From a virus: a DNA stretch of 57,312 bases. A model generated the notes under the pieces. It worked only from the letters and a program-made list of their open reading frames with translations. It made no database searches and was not told the origin of the DNA. Numbering within the stretch: position 1 is the stretch's first letter; every line of letters starts with the position of its first letter. The translations under genes were made by a program, and so were the position numbers. The stretch spans positions 1 to 57,312 of IMG/VR virus record IMGVR_UViG_3300046167_000369; one strand, given 5' to 3'. Positions 44,895 to 55,410 of this stretch are shown here, one piece after another.

Positions 44895-45647
44895 TTAATC
44901 TAGCAATGTTTCTAAATGTTTCAAGGCATCAAGACCGTCATCACTCTTTAGGTAAGAAGCGACTAAGTCAATTGCCTCAGCACCAAATGGTACATTCAAC
45001 ATCTTTGTCTTATTACTTGGTGTGTTATACCAAACTTCCTTTCCACTTTTTCTTAGCTTTAGTATTTCTTGGTCAAATAGTCTTTGAACAATTCCTAAGT
45101 GCTTTAACTCAGGGTCATTTACAACTTCCAAGAAGTCAGAAGGATTGTTACGAGCAAATACTAAAACATCTCTCTTCAACTCCGCAGTTGAGACTCTTGA
45201 TGTATCAGTACCAAACAAAACTCTACATACGTTCTCTAACTGCTCTAGTGAAAGACTCTTAGCCTCAACCATTGCATCTGCCTCTATCATTAAGTCTTGA
45301 ACCTGTTCCTCAGCATCTTTAGCTTGGTCTACTTCAACAAACTTAGTACCATTCAATGGATGGTAGCTAAGAAACTCTTGAAGGATAGGGTTCTCCTTTG
45401 GTACGTGTAGGAATCCATCTTCAAAAACAACAGGCTCTAGTATAGCGTTGTTGTCTTGTTCATCTACAAAGCAAGACTTTTGGTTTCTCGCATAGCGAAG
45501 TTCTCTATTGACTCCTGTCTTGTCATCAAAGTGTAGTAAGGAAAATCTTTTTGAATGTCTTACGGGTAGCATAAAAGAAAGTGGTGCTACTCCTGCTGTT
45601 AGTTTATAGCTTCTAGCTACAAACTTGTTTTGTGTTTTACTTTTCAT
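44895..45647 (-). CDS. Hypothetical head-associated protein
   Basis: 250 aa. MKSKTQNKFVARSYKLTAGV, then PLSFMLPVRHSKRFSLLHFD and RELRYARNQKSCFVDEQDN form the N-terminal part; helices and VFARNNPSDFLEVVNDPELK follow. It is bracketed by terminators just after the major capsid gene, so it may be expressed at its own level. The first half could be a decoration or capsid accessory domain; no family is recognised with confidence. Confidence 0.65.
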   Translation of the reverse strand: MKSKTQNKFVARSYKLTAGVAPLSFMLPVRHSKRFSLLHFDDKTGVNRELRYARNQKSCFVDEQDNNAILEPVVFEDGFLHVPKENPILQEFLSYHPLNGTKFVEVDQAKDAEEQVQDLMIEADAMVEAKSLSLEQLENVCRVLFGTDTSRVSTAELKRDVLVFARNNPSDFLEVVNDPELKHLGIVQRLFDQEILKLRKSGKEVWYNTPSNKTKMLNVPFGAEAIDLVASYLKSDDGLDALKHLETLLD

Positions 45648-45671
45648 TGTATTAAAATTTAATTAGAATTT

Positions 45672-45704
45672 AAAAAAAAGGAGGAGTGCATTGCACACCC
45701 CTCC
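45672..45704 (-). terminator. Intrinsic terminator after the major capsid gene
   Basis: On the minus strand GGAGGGGTGTGCAATGCACTCC- TCC folds into a long stem and is followed by eight T. It starts 14 nt past the stop of the capsid gene, matching high-level, well-bounded capsid expression. Confidence 0.88.
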
Positions 45705-45717
45705 AGTATTAGTCATC

Positions 45718-47142
45718 CTATGCTTCGAATAGGAAGAAGTTGTTTGCACCTAAAGTACATACTGCTCTTTCAGATAGGAAGTGAACCTCCATAGCATCTA
45801 AGCTTGAAGTCTCTGCTCCACCTGCTGAACCTGTAATCCAAGACTTGTATCGTCTGTCTTCAGTTTCAGAAGCACGGTAACGTACGTGCAAGAATGGTCG
45901 CTTAGCGTTTTTACCAAGAATTTGGTCGTACACTGAAGTCGATCCTGCAGGAACTAAAAGTCCGCTTACCTTACCTGATGTTAAACCACCACGCATTGTT
46001 GGATCGTTCAAGTATTTCCAATCAGACTTGTAGAAGTCATATCCTCTACGGAATCCTGTGAATCCTAAGTTCAAAGCCATATCTTTCTCATTGTCAAAAA
46101 GACCGTAAGAAGTACCATCAGTACCATAAGAATTCTGAGCAGCTAACATATCATCAATGTCGAAAGAGAAATCTCGGTCAACAAATACTACGTTCTCCTC
46201 AATTGCTCCTTGCTTATCAAGTCGTGAAATAACTGTGTCCCACTCAACTAAAGTAGTTGGGTTAGCACCTGCCCAAACGTTTCCTCGGTTACCAACAGTG
46301 TAGAAGATACCTTCTGAACCTTTGTTACCAACGTCACCACCTGCAGCCGCTGCACCTGAACCTGCTTCAGCAGGAACTGCTTCAATCATTGCTGTTTCTA
46401 AGTAGTCATCAAAACGGAGACGAGTCTCGTGTTCAGACTTCAAATACCAAAGGTATCCGTTTGCTCCATTTTCAGTAGTTACTTCAACCCATCCGATTTG
46501 AGCCATATCAGAACCTGATACTGCATACTTATCTTTGATGATGATTGGAGAGTTCTCGAAGATGAAATCATCAGACTCCAAAGAGTTTTCCATTCCTGCT
46601 GTTCCTTTCTTGAACTCAGAACCGTAAACGAAAAGATCAAACAAATTTGCTGAAGTGTGTGTTGCCGCACCACCTGCGTTGTAGAAAGCAACAGTTGCAG
46701 TAGGAGCAGTAGCGTCATAATCAACAGCAGTAATAATTGCTTTGTAATCAGCTGTTCCATTAGACTGAGAAAGCATAATAGTTTGCCCAACTCGCAAAGC
46801 GATGCTGTTGTTTGCAGTGAACGCAGGGTTACCCTGTGCTACTGGTATAGCAAACGTAGCAGTGTCATCTCCAGAAGCTGTTGTTGTTGTACATCCTGTA
46901 TATTTAGTATGTAAACGTCCTTGTTCTGCCCATTTGATAAGGTCAGAGTTAGATGGCATTTCTGCACCAACCATTCGCAAGAATGATGAAATTGTTCGGT
47001 TACCGTAACGCTCGAATTCTTTCTCATAAGTATCAGGAAGATACTGGTTCAAGAAATCGAAGTTAGTAATGTAATTAGACTTCATTGGCACACGTTGTGC
47101 GCTAGGTTGTAAGTCAAAACCTGGTGTACTTTGTACTGACAT
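45718..47142 (-). CDS. Major capsid protein (predicted)
   Basis: 474 aa. MSVQSTPGFDLQPSAQRVPM, then NFDFLNQYLPDTYEKEFERY begins the protein. A Gly/Ala-rich insert near 260-285 (AGSGAAAAGGDVG) and a C-terminus with FLHVRYRASETEDRRYKSWI and CTLGANNFFLFEA follow. Length, beta-rich composition, a strong terminator, and its place after portal and scaffold genes identify the main HK97-fold shell protein; there is no short motif that proves it. The gene is intact, without indels. Confidence 0.85.
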   Translation of the reverse strand: MSVQSTPGFDLQPSAQRVPMKSNYITNFDFLNQYLPDTYEKEFERYGNRTISSFLRMVGAEMPSNSDLIKWAEQGRLHTKYTGCTTTTASGDDTATFAIPVAQGNPAFTANNSIALRVGQTIMLSQSNGTADYKAIITAVDYDATAPTATVAFYNAGGAATHTSANLFDLFVYGSEFKKGTAGMENSLESDDFIFENSPIIIKDKYAVSGSDMAQIGWVEVTTENGANGYLWYLKSEHETRLRFDDYLETAMIEAVPAEAGSGAAAAGGDVGNKGSEGIFYTVGNRGNVWAGANPTTLVEWDTVISRLDKQGAIEENVVFVDRDFSFDIDDMLAAQNSYGTDGTSYGLFDNEKDMALNLGFTGFRRGYDFYKSDWKYLNDPTMRGGLTSGKVSGLLVPAGSTSVYDQILGKNAKRPFLHVRYRASETEDRRYKSWITGSAGGAETSSLDAMEVHFLSERAVCTLGANNFFLFEA

Positions 47143-47160
47143 TTTTTTTGTTTTTTAAAA

Positions 47161-48282
47161 TTATTTTTTTCTACTTCTTATCTTTAAGCCACGACCTGAG
47201 TCATTACTCAAAGATTTAATTTGAACACCTGAAGTTGTACTTGATACCTCTGGAGCATTACGAGTAGTCATATTAATATTTTTTAACTTCTTCATTTGCT
47301 CATCGGCAGCAGACGATTTACCTTGCTCGTAAAAGAACTTGGCAAACTTCTCAGGGTTCATTGCCATTGCTAGTGACCTGTGGTAACCTTCAGCATCCTT
47401 CATCATCCCATCTTCATCCAAGAATTTTGAAACAAAATTGTTGGGGTCTAATTGACTCTTCTTGATCTCTTCAGCATCACCCGGTGAAAATACGATTTTG
47501 TTGTCGTCAATATTGAACTCAAAACCTTTGAACTCATTGAATACACTATTCGTCTTTTCCATAAACACCTCACTCTTACGAGCGTTTTGTTCTTGAATGG
47601 TCTTAGCGTTAGCTATATACTGCTTATATTCCTCGTCTTCTTTTAATTCATCTTCAGAAACTGAATCCCTTCTCGACTCAAGAGGGACTTTGTATTTTTC
47701 CTGTTGCTGAACAAAATATTCCTTGGCTTTTGCAATAGTCTTTTTCTTTGCTAGTTTAATCTTTCTGATATCTTTTTCGTCATCAAGGTCTTCATCGTAT
47801 GAATAATCCTCCATCAAGTCCTCGATGTCTTCGGCATCTAAGCCTTTCTCAGTAGCAGTAAGATATTCTCTTAGCAGTTTATCAGTGTCCATTTCATCGT
47901 AATTCTTTTGCAGCTTTGCAAAGTCATCGAATCCACGACCTGTTTCTTTTTTGTACTGTAGATACTTAGAGACATCCTCAGGTAGAGGTTCTTGCTCTTC
48001 CCTTACTTGATTCAATTCATCAAGCGATGTAATCTCTCTTCCGTATCTATTACCAATAAATTTAAGAACGTCTTCCTCACTTAACTCTGGGGACGGAGCA
48101 TCAACAGATTCCTCTTGCTGATTTATTTCTATGTTATCAGATAAATCCACAGTCTCGTTAGACTCTGTATCCTCTGAAGTTGTTCCTTCAAATTCCTCTT
48201 TGTGCTTGTCAAGTAGTTCTTGCTCAACCTGTTGAACTGACTTTTCCTCAACGCCACTTACTTCTTTTACCTTGAATTCCAT
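47161..48282 (-). CDS. Capsid scaffolding-like protein
   Basis: 373 aa, very acidic and helical: EEKSVQQVEQELLDKHKEEF, then long coiled coils (EDIEDLMEDYSYDEDLDDEK and KLAKKKTIAKAKEYFVQQQE). It ends in a Ser/Arg/Lys tail (SNDSGRGLKIRSRKK) like the basic capsid-binding end of phage scaffolds. Located between portal and major capsid genes as scaffolds usually are. No protease domain is seen. Confidence 0.78.
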   Translation of the reverse strand: MEFKVKEVSGVEEKSVQQVEQELLDKHKEEFEGTTSEDTESNETVDLSDNIEINQQEESVDAPSPELSEEDVLKFIGNRYGREITSLDELNQVREEQEPLPEDVSKYLQYKKETGRGFDDFAKLQKNYDEMDTDKLLREYLTATEKGLDAEDIEDLMEDYSYDEDLDDEKDIRKIKLAKKKTIAKAKEYFVQQQEKYKVPLESRRDSVSEDELKEDEEYKQYIANAKTIQEQNARKSEVFMEKTNSVFNEFKGFEFNIDDNKIVFSPGDAEEIKKSQLDPNNFVSKFLDEDGMMKDAEGYHRSLAMAMNPEKFAKFFYEQGKSSAADEQMKKLKNINMTTRNAPEVSSTTSGVQIKSLSNDSGRGLKIRSRKK

Positions 48283-48303
48283 ATGTATTTAATTTAATTT
48301 TTA

Positions 48304-48311
48304 CAAAGTTA
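48304..48311 (-). promoter_or_regulatory. Bacteroidota-type -7 element (TAACTTTG)
   Basis: TAACTTTG on the minus strand lies 21 nt before the scaffold gene start at 48282, in the 56-nt gap after the portal gene. It would boost scaffold and capsid expression. Confidence 0.5.
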
Positions 48312-48338
48312 AACAAAAAATATTACTGTTTTCGACCA

Positions 48339-50776
48339 CTATCTAGGGTTGAACTCAGCTAAATCAAAGCCATCCAAGCTATCTTCATTTGATTCAAATG
48401 ATATAGGTGGTAGGTTGTTCTTACGCTGCGTAATCATTTTAGACTGCTCAGTGTTAGCCTGACTTATTCTATCTGACTTTGCTTTTTCTCTTTGGTCTTC
48501 TCTGCTTTGTAGTGCCTTGAGCATCCATCGCTCTCAACTGAACATTCAAGTCAAACTCTTGCTGCATCAACCTAGACTTCAAGTCTGCCTCAGCCTTCAT
48601 CTTCTCAATCTCGAACGCTATATCAGCCTGCTTAAACTGCATCTTAGCCTGTGTCTCCATCTGAAGCTTCTGCTGTGCAACCTGTGCCGCCATCTGCTGA
48701 GACTGAATCTGTTGTTGAGATTGCATTGCCTGCTGTTGCATAGCCATCTTCTCTTCTCTGTCCTGCTTAGAAACTCTCTTAAGCTTTAGCAATTGGTTAG
48801 CAAGCTTCATATTCTTCAACTCTCGAATATCAATTGCATCCTCAAGGTTTATGTCACCCTTGGATAAAGCCATCTGAATATTCTGCTCAAGCATCTGTCT
48901 CTGCTCCTCATCTGGTGACAACTCTATAAATATACCAAAGTCATAGATGTATAGGTCATTGATGTCGTTAAGTATAGATACGTTGTACTTTCCAATTTGG
49001 TTTATAAACTCATCCTTGAAATCAGCGTACTGTAATATATCAGCTATTCTATATGTCATAGCCTCAGCCAAACTCTTATATATATAAAGACTACCATCAA
49101 GTATATGTCTTGTAGCTACGTTTGAGTTTAGTGCTGCCATCTTCTGTAGACCAACTAAGCCATTAGGATCTGGCATACTACCATCTCTCGCCTCGTTCAG
49201 ACCAGTTACAGTTCTGATTTGGTTTAAGTAGTGGTTGTAGTTAGCCAATAACATCTGTGTCTTGCTTGATCCTGAAGAAGACTGTAGTTCTTGAATAGGA
49301 ACTCTACCTTGGTTGTAGTCACCCTCCTGGGTATAGCTTCGACCAATTACGGAACCAGTTTGGAAGTAAAGTCTCAAAGCATCCTCAGGGTTGTATGCAT
49401 TACCCGTACCGAGGTCTACCTCGTTAAGTCCATCGGCATCAATGAATACACCATCCGGTACAACACGTGCAATAACTTGCTGCAACTTGAGGTGTGTAAT
49501 CTGTATAAGGTCTGCGAATGGAATCATTCTTCTTAGCTGTGATTCAATCACACCCTTGTACATTCTTGGTGCTACAGCTACGTAGTTAGGTATAGCGTGC
49601 TGAGTAGCAGACTGTGGTCTAACCATATTCTCCATCAAGTCCCACTTGAGGATTATGTTAGTACCCATAACCATAACTCCCTCATACCATACATCAATAG
49701 TCTTAGATACCTTTTCGAAGTTTCCTTCTTCCTGCATCTCAGCAGGTGGGTTAAACGTATCGTCCTTCTCAATCATACTGACGTTACCATTGTCCTTAAC
49801 CTTTCTTTTATATACTACCTTCTTAGTAGTCTTATAGTTAAAGTACATTAGTGTTGCTGTATCCTTGTAGAAGATATCATTCTGATAGTACTGAGCAGTA
49901 TTGTAATAGTCATACCAACTCTGAGAGTATTGTGATATCTCTTCTAAATCTTCATTAGTTAGTGAAGTGTCAATCTTTACGAGTTCAGTAATAGGAACAG
50001 TCTTTATCTCTCCCCAGTAGAAACAATCCTTAAAGTGTGGGTCCTCAGTGTAGCTATGAACAACGTTTGCAGGATCGACATAATTAATCTTTACTCCATC
50101 ACCCGCTTGGAATTCGTGCTTTGCAACTGACATACCCAAGACCGTTAAGTCATAGTCTATCTGCTTACGTATATCGTCATACTTGTTGCTTTCGAAAAGA
50201 GTACTTATAGCTTCCTCTTCAGCAATCTCTATTGCAGGCTTATAGTTAAGCTGCATATAAAGTTTCAACTCCTCATCACTATTAGGTAGTTCGTCAGGAC
50301 TTACTGTAAAAGGATTTACTCCGGTCTTCTGCTGTATAGTCTCAAGCATTGGCTTTGCCAACATCTGACCCTCAACCATTTGCTGATACTTACTTCTCTT
50401 AGATTGAGACATAGCATCCTGAGCATAAGCCTTAGGCTCAAACTCACGGTCTTGCATACCGTTTACAATAATGTCTACGAACTTAGGTAGTATAGGAACA
50501 ATAGACCAATCTAGGTTTAAGTAAGATAAGTCACCATCTACTGCCAATTCATTTTTATATTTACCTGTAGGCTGCTCTCCTCTTGCATATAATCTTAGCC
50601 TGTTGAATTCACCCCAACGATTATAATACCTACAACTACTTCCGTCTCTTCTGAACCACTCGTATTGAATAGCTTGACCTATCTGCTAGTCCAAATTCAT
50701 CAGTAGACTTTTCAGAATCAGATACAAATTGACTTGGAAACCCTGCGGATGATATATTTATCTTTACGTCTTTCAT
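48339..50776 (-). CDS. Portal protein (frameshifted at both ends in this sequence)
   Basis: About 811 aa when repaired. The main open frame (50547-48469) contains QREDPHF-like helix-strand patterns typical of podovirus portals, DYDLTVLGMSVAKHEFQ, RRMIPFADLIQITHLKLQQV and RTVTGLNEARDGSMPDPNGL. A Gln/Met/Ala coiled-coil barrel end (QQQAMQSQQQIQSQQMAAQ) follows. The true start is ATG 50776 (MKDVKINISSAGFPSQFVSD), overlapping the terminase stop as ATGA. An extra base near 50686 then leads to IGQAIQYEWFRRDGSS and YYNRWGEFNRLRLYA. Near 48534 another extra base cuts off the C-terminus, LKALQSREDQREKAK through GFDLAEFNPR. The portal is the dodecameric DNA channel at the capsid vertex. Confidence 0.85.
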
Positions 50777-53003
50777 CTAATAATTTCGCTATATTTTCCT
50801 TTATTACTATACCTTGCAAAGTTAATCTTTATTTTTGAAACTTTTTTCTCATTCTGATAAAGATGCCTTTGCGTTGCCATAATTGCTAATCCAGAACTAA
50901 TAGAGGCATCGTACTTTGTTCTGTTTGATATATCAAACTTAGCCCAATCCTCTAACGTCCTAACAAAAGGCATATCTCCCATATCACCATTCTCCAACAA
51001 TCCTATATTGGATTCTATATGTGACTCTATTGCAGAAGCGTGAGCCTGCTTAACAGCTTCACTAGAGTTTGGTATTCCACCCAACTCCTTCTCCGTCTTA
51101 GATAACTTTGTGTAATGTTTGTCTGGTCTGTTCATACAGAACTTCCTGTACCCCCTGTTCTTGAAGTGGTATAACAACCTCGGCTTGTTGTTCTCTATAA
51201 GTATTGGCATACCATAAAATACACAAGCCATAAGTACATCCTCAAAAAACAACTCAGCAGTCTGAGGTCTTGCAATGTACTCCAAGAAAAACTGATCGCT
51301 TGGTGCTTCCTTCATAGTAAACATAGTCTTACCGTGTAGCGCACCATTCGAACCTCCTCCACCAACAACACCTGATATGTCATAGCTATCACAGCCAAAT
51401 GCCCCTATGTCATCGTTCCCAGGATGCTTAAGACCGTTCTTTGTTATAACCCTATTCTGAAGTTGCTTGTTTGGTGTCCACGAAACGTAGAACCTTCCCT
51501 TGTTGTTTGGTGAGAATATTACCTCAGTGTCCTTGATTCCATTCTTCCAACTTAGTGATCCACGAGTTACGTGGTGGTCCATTATCAATGAGTCGTTGTA
51601 GTCAACCTGCTGATATATCTTTGTAAGATTGAATATAGATTCCTTACTCTCATCCCTAAATGCGTGTGATTCAGTCCTAGGGAACTGTCTATAAAATTCA
51701 TTGAGTGCGTCAGAGTCATTCTTTAAAGACTCGACCTCTCCTTCCCAGTAGTCAATAGCACCTTGGTGTATCATCTCCCCGTCTATTCCAAGTACAGGCT
51801 TCTCAGGAGTTCTGAATACAGGCATACCATACCTGTCAATGAAACCTTCCATATTCCACTCCATAGGAATGAATAGGTTGTATAGACCACTCTTGGTCTG
51901 ACCGTTGCTGTTTCTCTTTGTTACGTCCGAGTCGTAGTACAACTTCTTAAAGTTACCACCACCCTTCTCAAGTGCGTTGGATGTAGAACCCATCATACAC
52001 TTACCGATAATCTTACTACCCAATCTTAGACAGGTCTTAGTAACCCTCCAGTTGTTAAGTATATTATTTGGCTTTATCCACTTACCGCTTTCATCGTGTA
52101 CTAAAAGTAATAACTTCTCACCATCATACGAGTTGTCATCTGTGTTCTTCCAATCTATAGTAGTATCCAAACCGAACAACTCTTCGTTTGTAGTGTCGTA
52201 CATATTCTTCTTGGTAATCTTTGCAGCAGGTATCCTAAACGCAAGTTCAGTCTTAGGCTTTGTCCATACCATCCATAATAGGCTTGAAGAAAAATGGTAG
52301 CCTACTATTTATTGGAACAACCTTATCGGTAAACATCTTCTTTGCATCGGAACCTGTCTTTGACAGTATGCCAACCCTAGCATCCTTAGCTAGACGTACC
52401 TGTGTTAACACACTCAGATGAACTCATAAAGGAGAAACCCGAACGTCTTATCTTTAGGTAGTCCTGACCAAAGCTTCTCTTATCTGCCTTGCAAGCCTCC
52501 CAATGTATATATAGAAGTCTATTCGCCTCCCTGAAGTCAGGGTATCCAACGTCAATTGATGTCCACTGAAGATACATATAGTGTGACCCAGTTATGTATG
52601 TTGGTATACCATTAGACATAAACCAAACACCAGACTCTCTCTTGTCAAACTCTGATTCAATATAGTCAACCCATCTATCCTTAAACTCTGATGGTTTCTC
52701 GTTCCACTGAAAGATAGACTGTATCTTACTTAACTCTTTAGGTATTTCATTTCTCTCCCAGTACTGCTCTTCCTCCTTATTGCTTCTCTTAATGCATTCC
52801 TTCGGCTCTAAGGGCAAGGCAATCGGCAGTCCCTTGATCTCTATAATATCACCTATCTGACCTGTCTTAGATATAACAATTATATCATACTTAGAATTAT
52901 ACCCGTATTGCCACGTTTTAGCCTTGTTCTTAGACTTTAACACACCCTTTGGTACTACACCCTCAAGGACTCTGTATAACTCACTTAGACCGTCTTTCTG
53001 CAA
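50773..53003 (-). CDS. terL: Terminase large subunit (frameshifted in this sequence)
   Basis: About 743 aa when joined. N-terminal part (53003-52386): WFMSNGIPTYITGSHYMYLQ, then LKIRRSGFSFMSSSECVNTG, an Arg-rich Walker A variant. An extra base near 52410 leads into LAKDARVGILSKTGSDAKKM and PFFFKPIMDGMDK. A second extra base in TTT near 52260 leads to PKTELAFRIPAAKITKKNM. In the intact 50773-52272 part, EKLLLLVHDESGKWIKPNN is Walker B, and GAFGCDSYDISGVVGG with YGMPILIENNKPRLL are nuclease-domain elements. It packages DNA into the prohead through the portal, whose gene it overlaps by 4 nt. Confidence 0.88.
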
Positions 53004-53262
53004 AACCTTGTTTTGTATTAGTTTTATTTGTTCCCTTCTCTAATGATTCAATCGCCTCCTTCTCTGCTTCTATCCTGTTAAGTATCTCGAAGGCATCAAA
53101 GATTGCAAGCTTCTTAGTAGCTGCTGCATTCTTTAATCTATCCGCAGATATGTCATCCTCAGGGTCGTGCTTAATAATATCCTCCTTAGCTACCTTTATC
53201 AGTTGCTCCACTGCTCTCTCCCCGGCTTCGATTATTCTTAACTTTATCTCTTTTGATTTCAT
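52981..53262 (-). CDS. Terminase small subunit-like protein
   Basis: 93 aa. MKSKEIKLRIIEAGERAVEQ, then LIKVAKEDIIKHDPEDDISA and DRLKNAAATKKLAIFDAFEI: all helical, with a spacing like phage terminase small subunits. It overlaps the large-subunit start by 23 nt. It would recognise the packaging site; the assignment rests on position and helix pattern. Confidence 0.72.
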   Translation of the reverse strand: MKSKEIKLRIIEAGERAVEQLIKVAKEDIIKHDPEDDISADRLKNAAATKKLAIFDAFEILNRIEAEKEAIESLEKGTNKTNTKQGFAERRSK

Positions 53263-53338
53263 CCTTAATTCTTTTTTGCTTTCTTATTGGAACATCCTGT
53301 TCGTCCCACTCGTCATCCCAATATAAAAATTTATTCAT
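53186..53338 (-). CDS. Possible 50-aa protein overlapping the terminase small subunit
   Basis: ATG at 53338 overlaps the preceding stop as ATGA and reads MNKFLYWDDEWDEQDVPIRK, then QKRIKDEIKRDKVKNNRSRG. The acidic/aromatic start and the ATGA junction favour a gene, but it shares 77 nt with the small subunit in another frame. Confidence 0.45.
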   Translation of the reverse strand: MNKFLYWDDEWDEQDVPIRKQKRIKDEIKRDKVKNNRSRGESSGATDKGS

Positions 53339-53898
53339 AAAATCATAGTTATTTGATGATCAAACATCCTGTAAAGCTTTTCCCCATCAACGGTGAACTC
53401 ATACTCACTGTCCGGTTGAAACGTAATTCTATCTCCATTCTTTACTCCCTTGTCGATTAGGTAGCTATTCGCATACTTCATCTTGCCAACCAATGGCTCC
53501 TCGCTAAGTGGTTTAAATATATAGGAGTCTTCTACGTCAACAGGCTCAACGAAGCAGTATCTCTTTACTGGTGTCCACTGCCCATCTCTCTTATACATAT
53601 AGTACTGTTCCTCATCTATAAAGAACAAGTCATCCTTAAAGAAACTCTTACCGCTTCTTTGCTTGCCCTTCATATCATAGTAATACTTAAATACATTGTG
53701 ATGAACTAGAAGTATGTCTCCAACCTTTATAGGTCCTTTATACCCCAGTGGTGTCTCTACTACCTCAGCTTCTCTGTTAGAGAACTTAAAGTCTTCCTGA
53801 GATGTGCTAGTGATTATATCCAATCCTGCAATCTCTTTTGTGTTGTTATACCTTCTACCCTTTACAGGCTTTGCTATAAACGAAAATGGTGATTTCAT
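53335..53898 (-). CDS. GroES-like beta-barrel protein next to terminase
   Basis: 187 aa. MKSPFSFIAKPVKGRRYNNT, then VVETPLGYKGPIKVGDILLV-HHNVFKYYYDMKGKQ, with KSFFKDDLFFIDEEQYYMYK. The C-terminus GVKNGDRITFQPDSEYEFTV and DGEKLYRMFDHQITMIL follows the Cpn10 pattern (K.GD.I.F.....E...DGE.L.......I). I therefore suggest one or two GroES-type barrels, longer than a true Cpn10. The family is one I recall beside terminase in Bacteroidota phages, function unproven. It may work with the phage GroEL or be a structural protein. Confidence 0.6.
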   Translation of the reverse strand: MKSPFSFIAKPVKGRRYNNTKEIAGLDIITSTSQEDFKFSNREAEVVETPLGYKGPIKVGDILLVHHNVFKYYYDMKGKQRSGKSFFKDDLFFIDEEQYYMYKRDGQWTPVKRYCFVEPVDVEDSYIFKPLSEEPLVGKMKYANSYLIDKGVKNGDRITFQPDSEYEFTVDGEKLYRMFDHQITMIL

Positions 53899-53906
53899 AA
53901 TTTAAT

Positions 53907-54089
53907 TTATGAGCCACAACCAATACAGTCTATATGTGAATCAGTTGGTTTGACTCCATTTAATTTCATTTTTATGTTGTGGACCTGGTCAGCTAATTCA
54001 ATCTTCTCACCAAAGTCTTCTGTCTTAGACATCTTAGATTCTAAGTCTGCAACCTGCTTTTCAAAGGTTGCTCTTTCATTATCGGTCAT
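53907..54089 (-). CDS. Small coiled-coil protein ending HIDCIGCGS
   Basis: 60 aa. MTDNERATFEKQVADLESKM, then a heptad-rich helix and VKPTDSHIDCIGCGS. The conserved C-x-x-C-G-S end after a coiled coil suggests a small zinc- or disulfide-linked oligomer. I recall this ending in many Bacteroidota phages at the same position upstream of terminase; function unknown. Confidence 0.72.
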   Translation of the reverse strand: MTDNERATFEKQVADLESKMSKTEDFGEKIELADQVHNIKMKLNGVKPTDSHIDCIGCGS

Positions 54090-54317
54090 CTATAAAAAAT
54101 TAATGTTGTACTCTATAGATACTGGCATCGTACTCGTGAACTCCTTCCATAGCATTATCCCTTCGTCATTCTCTATATAAATTAGAAATGATTTCTTTAC
54201 TTCTTCGAATTTAATCAAATGAATTGAATAACTACCATTTAAGACAGATTGTCCTACCAAATAATGCATAGCCCCCGACTTATAGTCGGGACCTACAGAT
54301 ATCTTTCTTATGTCCAT
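54090..54317 (-). CDS. Hypothetical 75-aa protein (IGPDYKSGAMHY type)
   Basis: MDIRKISVGPDYKSGAMHYL, then VGQSVLNGSYSIHLIKFEEV and a beta end IEYNINFL. A compact beta protein starting with a motif (DIRKI..GPDYKSGAMHY.VGQ) that I recall near terminase genes of Bacteroidota phages. It abuts the CIGCGS gene without a gap. Function unknown. Confidence 0.7.
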   Translation of the reverse strand: MDIRKISVGPDYKSGAMHYLVGQSVLNGSYSIHLIKFEEVKKSFLIYIENDEGIMLWKEFTSTMPVSIEYNINFL

Positions 54318-54328
54318 TTTATTTTATT

Positions 54329-55392
54329 TTATCCTAGCTTACTTATCGTAATAGCTGCTGATGGAGAGTTACCCCAACTTGTACTTGTGAAGTATGGATA
54401 TAGCCCTCCTGCGTTAACAGTTCCCTCTCTTGCTATCTCGTATGTCAATACAGTTCCAGGAGTAGTAATAGTCAATGGGAAAGCTTGAATCTCAGGAATA
54501 CTAATATTTGTTCTATCAAGTTCTAAAGCAACTGGATACCCAACCTGAACTCCGTCTAGTAATAATCTATATAAGAAAATAGCTACTCCACCGTTAGCAC
54601 CTAATCTATCAACAGACGCATAAGCATTTATAAAGTAAGTTCCTGTCTGGTTAAATGTTATACTTCCAAGTGCATCCATCATAACAGGATCAGATACTGT
54701 ACCCGTAGCGCTACCAAACTTCACTTGAATGGCATTAAGTATTCCTAATCCTGGCTCCTGAGCAGAATACTGACCTGTATTAAGAACCTCAGTTAATGAA
54801 GGAGCAGGAACAGTAATATTTTCCACAATGGATTACCTGTTGCATCTGAACCAAGAAACTTAGTGCCATCGTTTGTTACACTTGCTGAATCAATAAACAC
54901 ACCATTAGCAGTGAACTCATCTGAATAATTAACCCTTCTTACACCTAAAAGTTCTATGCTACTATACGATGCTGAAGTAATAGTCATAGCTGTAGTAGAA
55001 GTATTACCGAAATCTAATACTGACTGTAGGTTTTGTGAATCACTGTCAGTAACCCATAAAGGATTTCCTGTAGCCGTTGAACCGAGAACCTTAGTACCAT
55101 CGTTTGTAACACCTGCTGAATCTACAAATGTCCCATCTACTATAAGAGATGTTGCAACGTCTAATGTTCCAGTGTAAAGATTTGTTATGGTGCTGAATGC
55201 ACTAGCAGTAACATTCATCGCTGTAGTAGAAGTGTTACCAGTATCTAATACAGATTGTAAGTTCTGATCGAAGATAGTCTTTACATCTCCTAACATATAA
55301 TTCTTCGTGATATTGTTATCCGAAACATCCGTCCCTATAACCTTATCAGTAAGTGAAGGTGTTGAGTCTGTCTGATATAAATTTATCTTCAT
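54329..55392 (-). CDS. Tail fibre-like protein with duplicated module (frameshifted in this sequence)
   Basis: About 354 aa when joined. MKINLYQTDSTPSLTDKVIG starts it. Two copies of a module follow (NLQSVLDTGNTSTTAMNVTA and NLQSVLDFGNTSTTAMTITS), each ending VTNDGTKxLGSxATGNPLW. The frame then ends as KILLFLLLH; adding one G at the CC at 54823-54824 gives NPLWENITVPAPSLTEVLNT and a jelly-roll-like C-terminus (QTGTYFINAYASVDRLGANG). Repeats plus a C1q/TNF-like head suit a fibre or spike binding a receptor. Confidence 0.7.
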
Positions 55393-55410
55393 TGCTTTAT
55401 CTTTTTGTTT

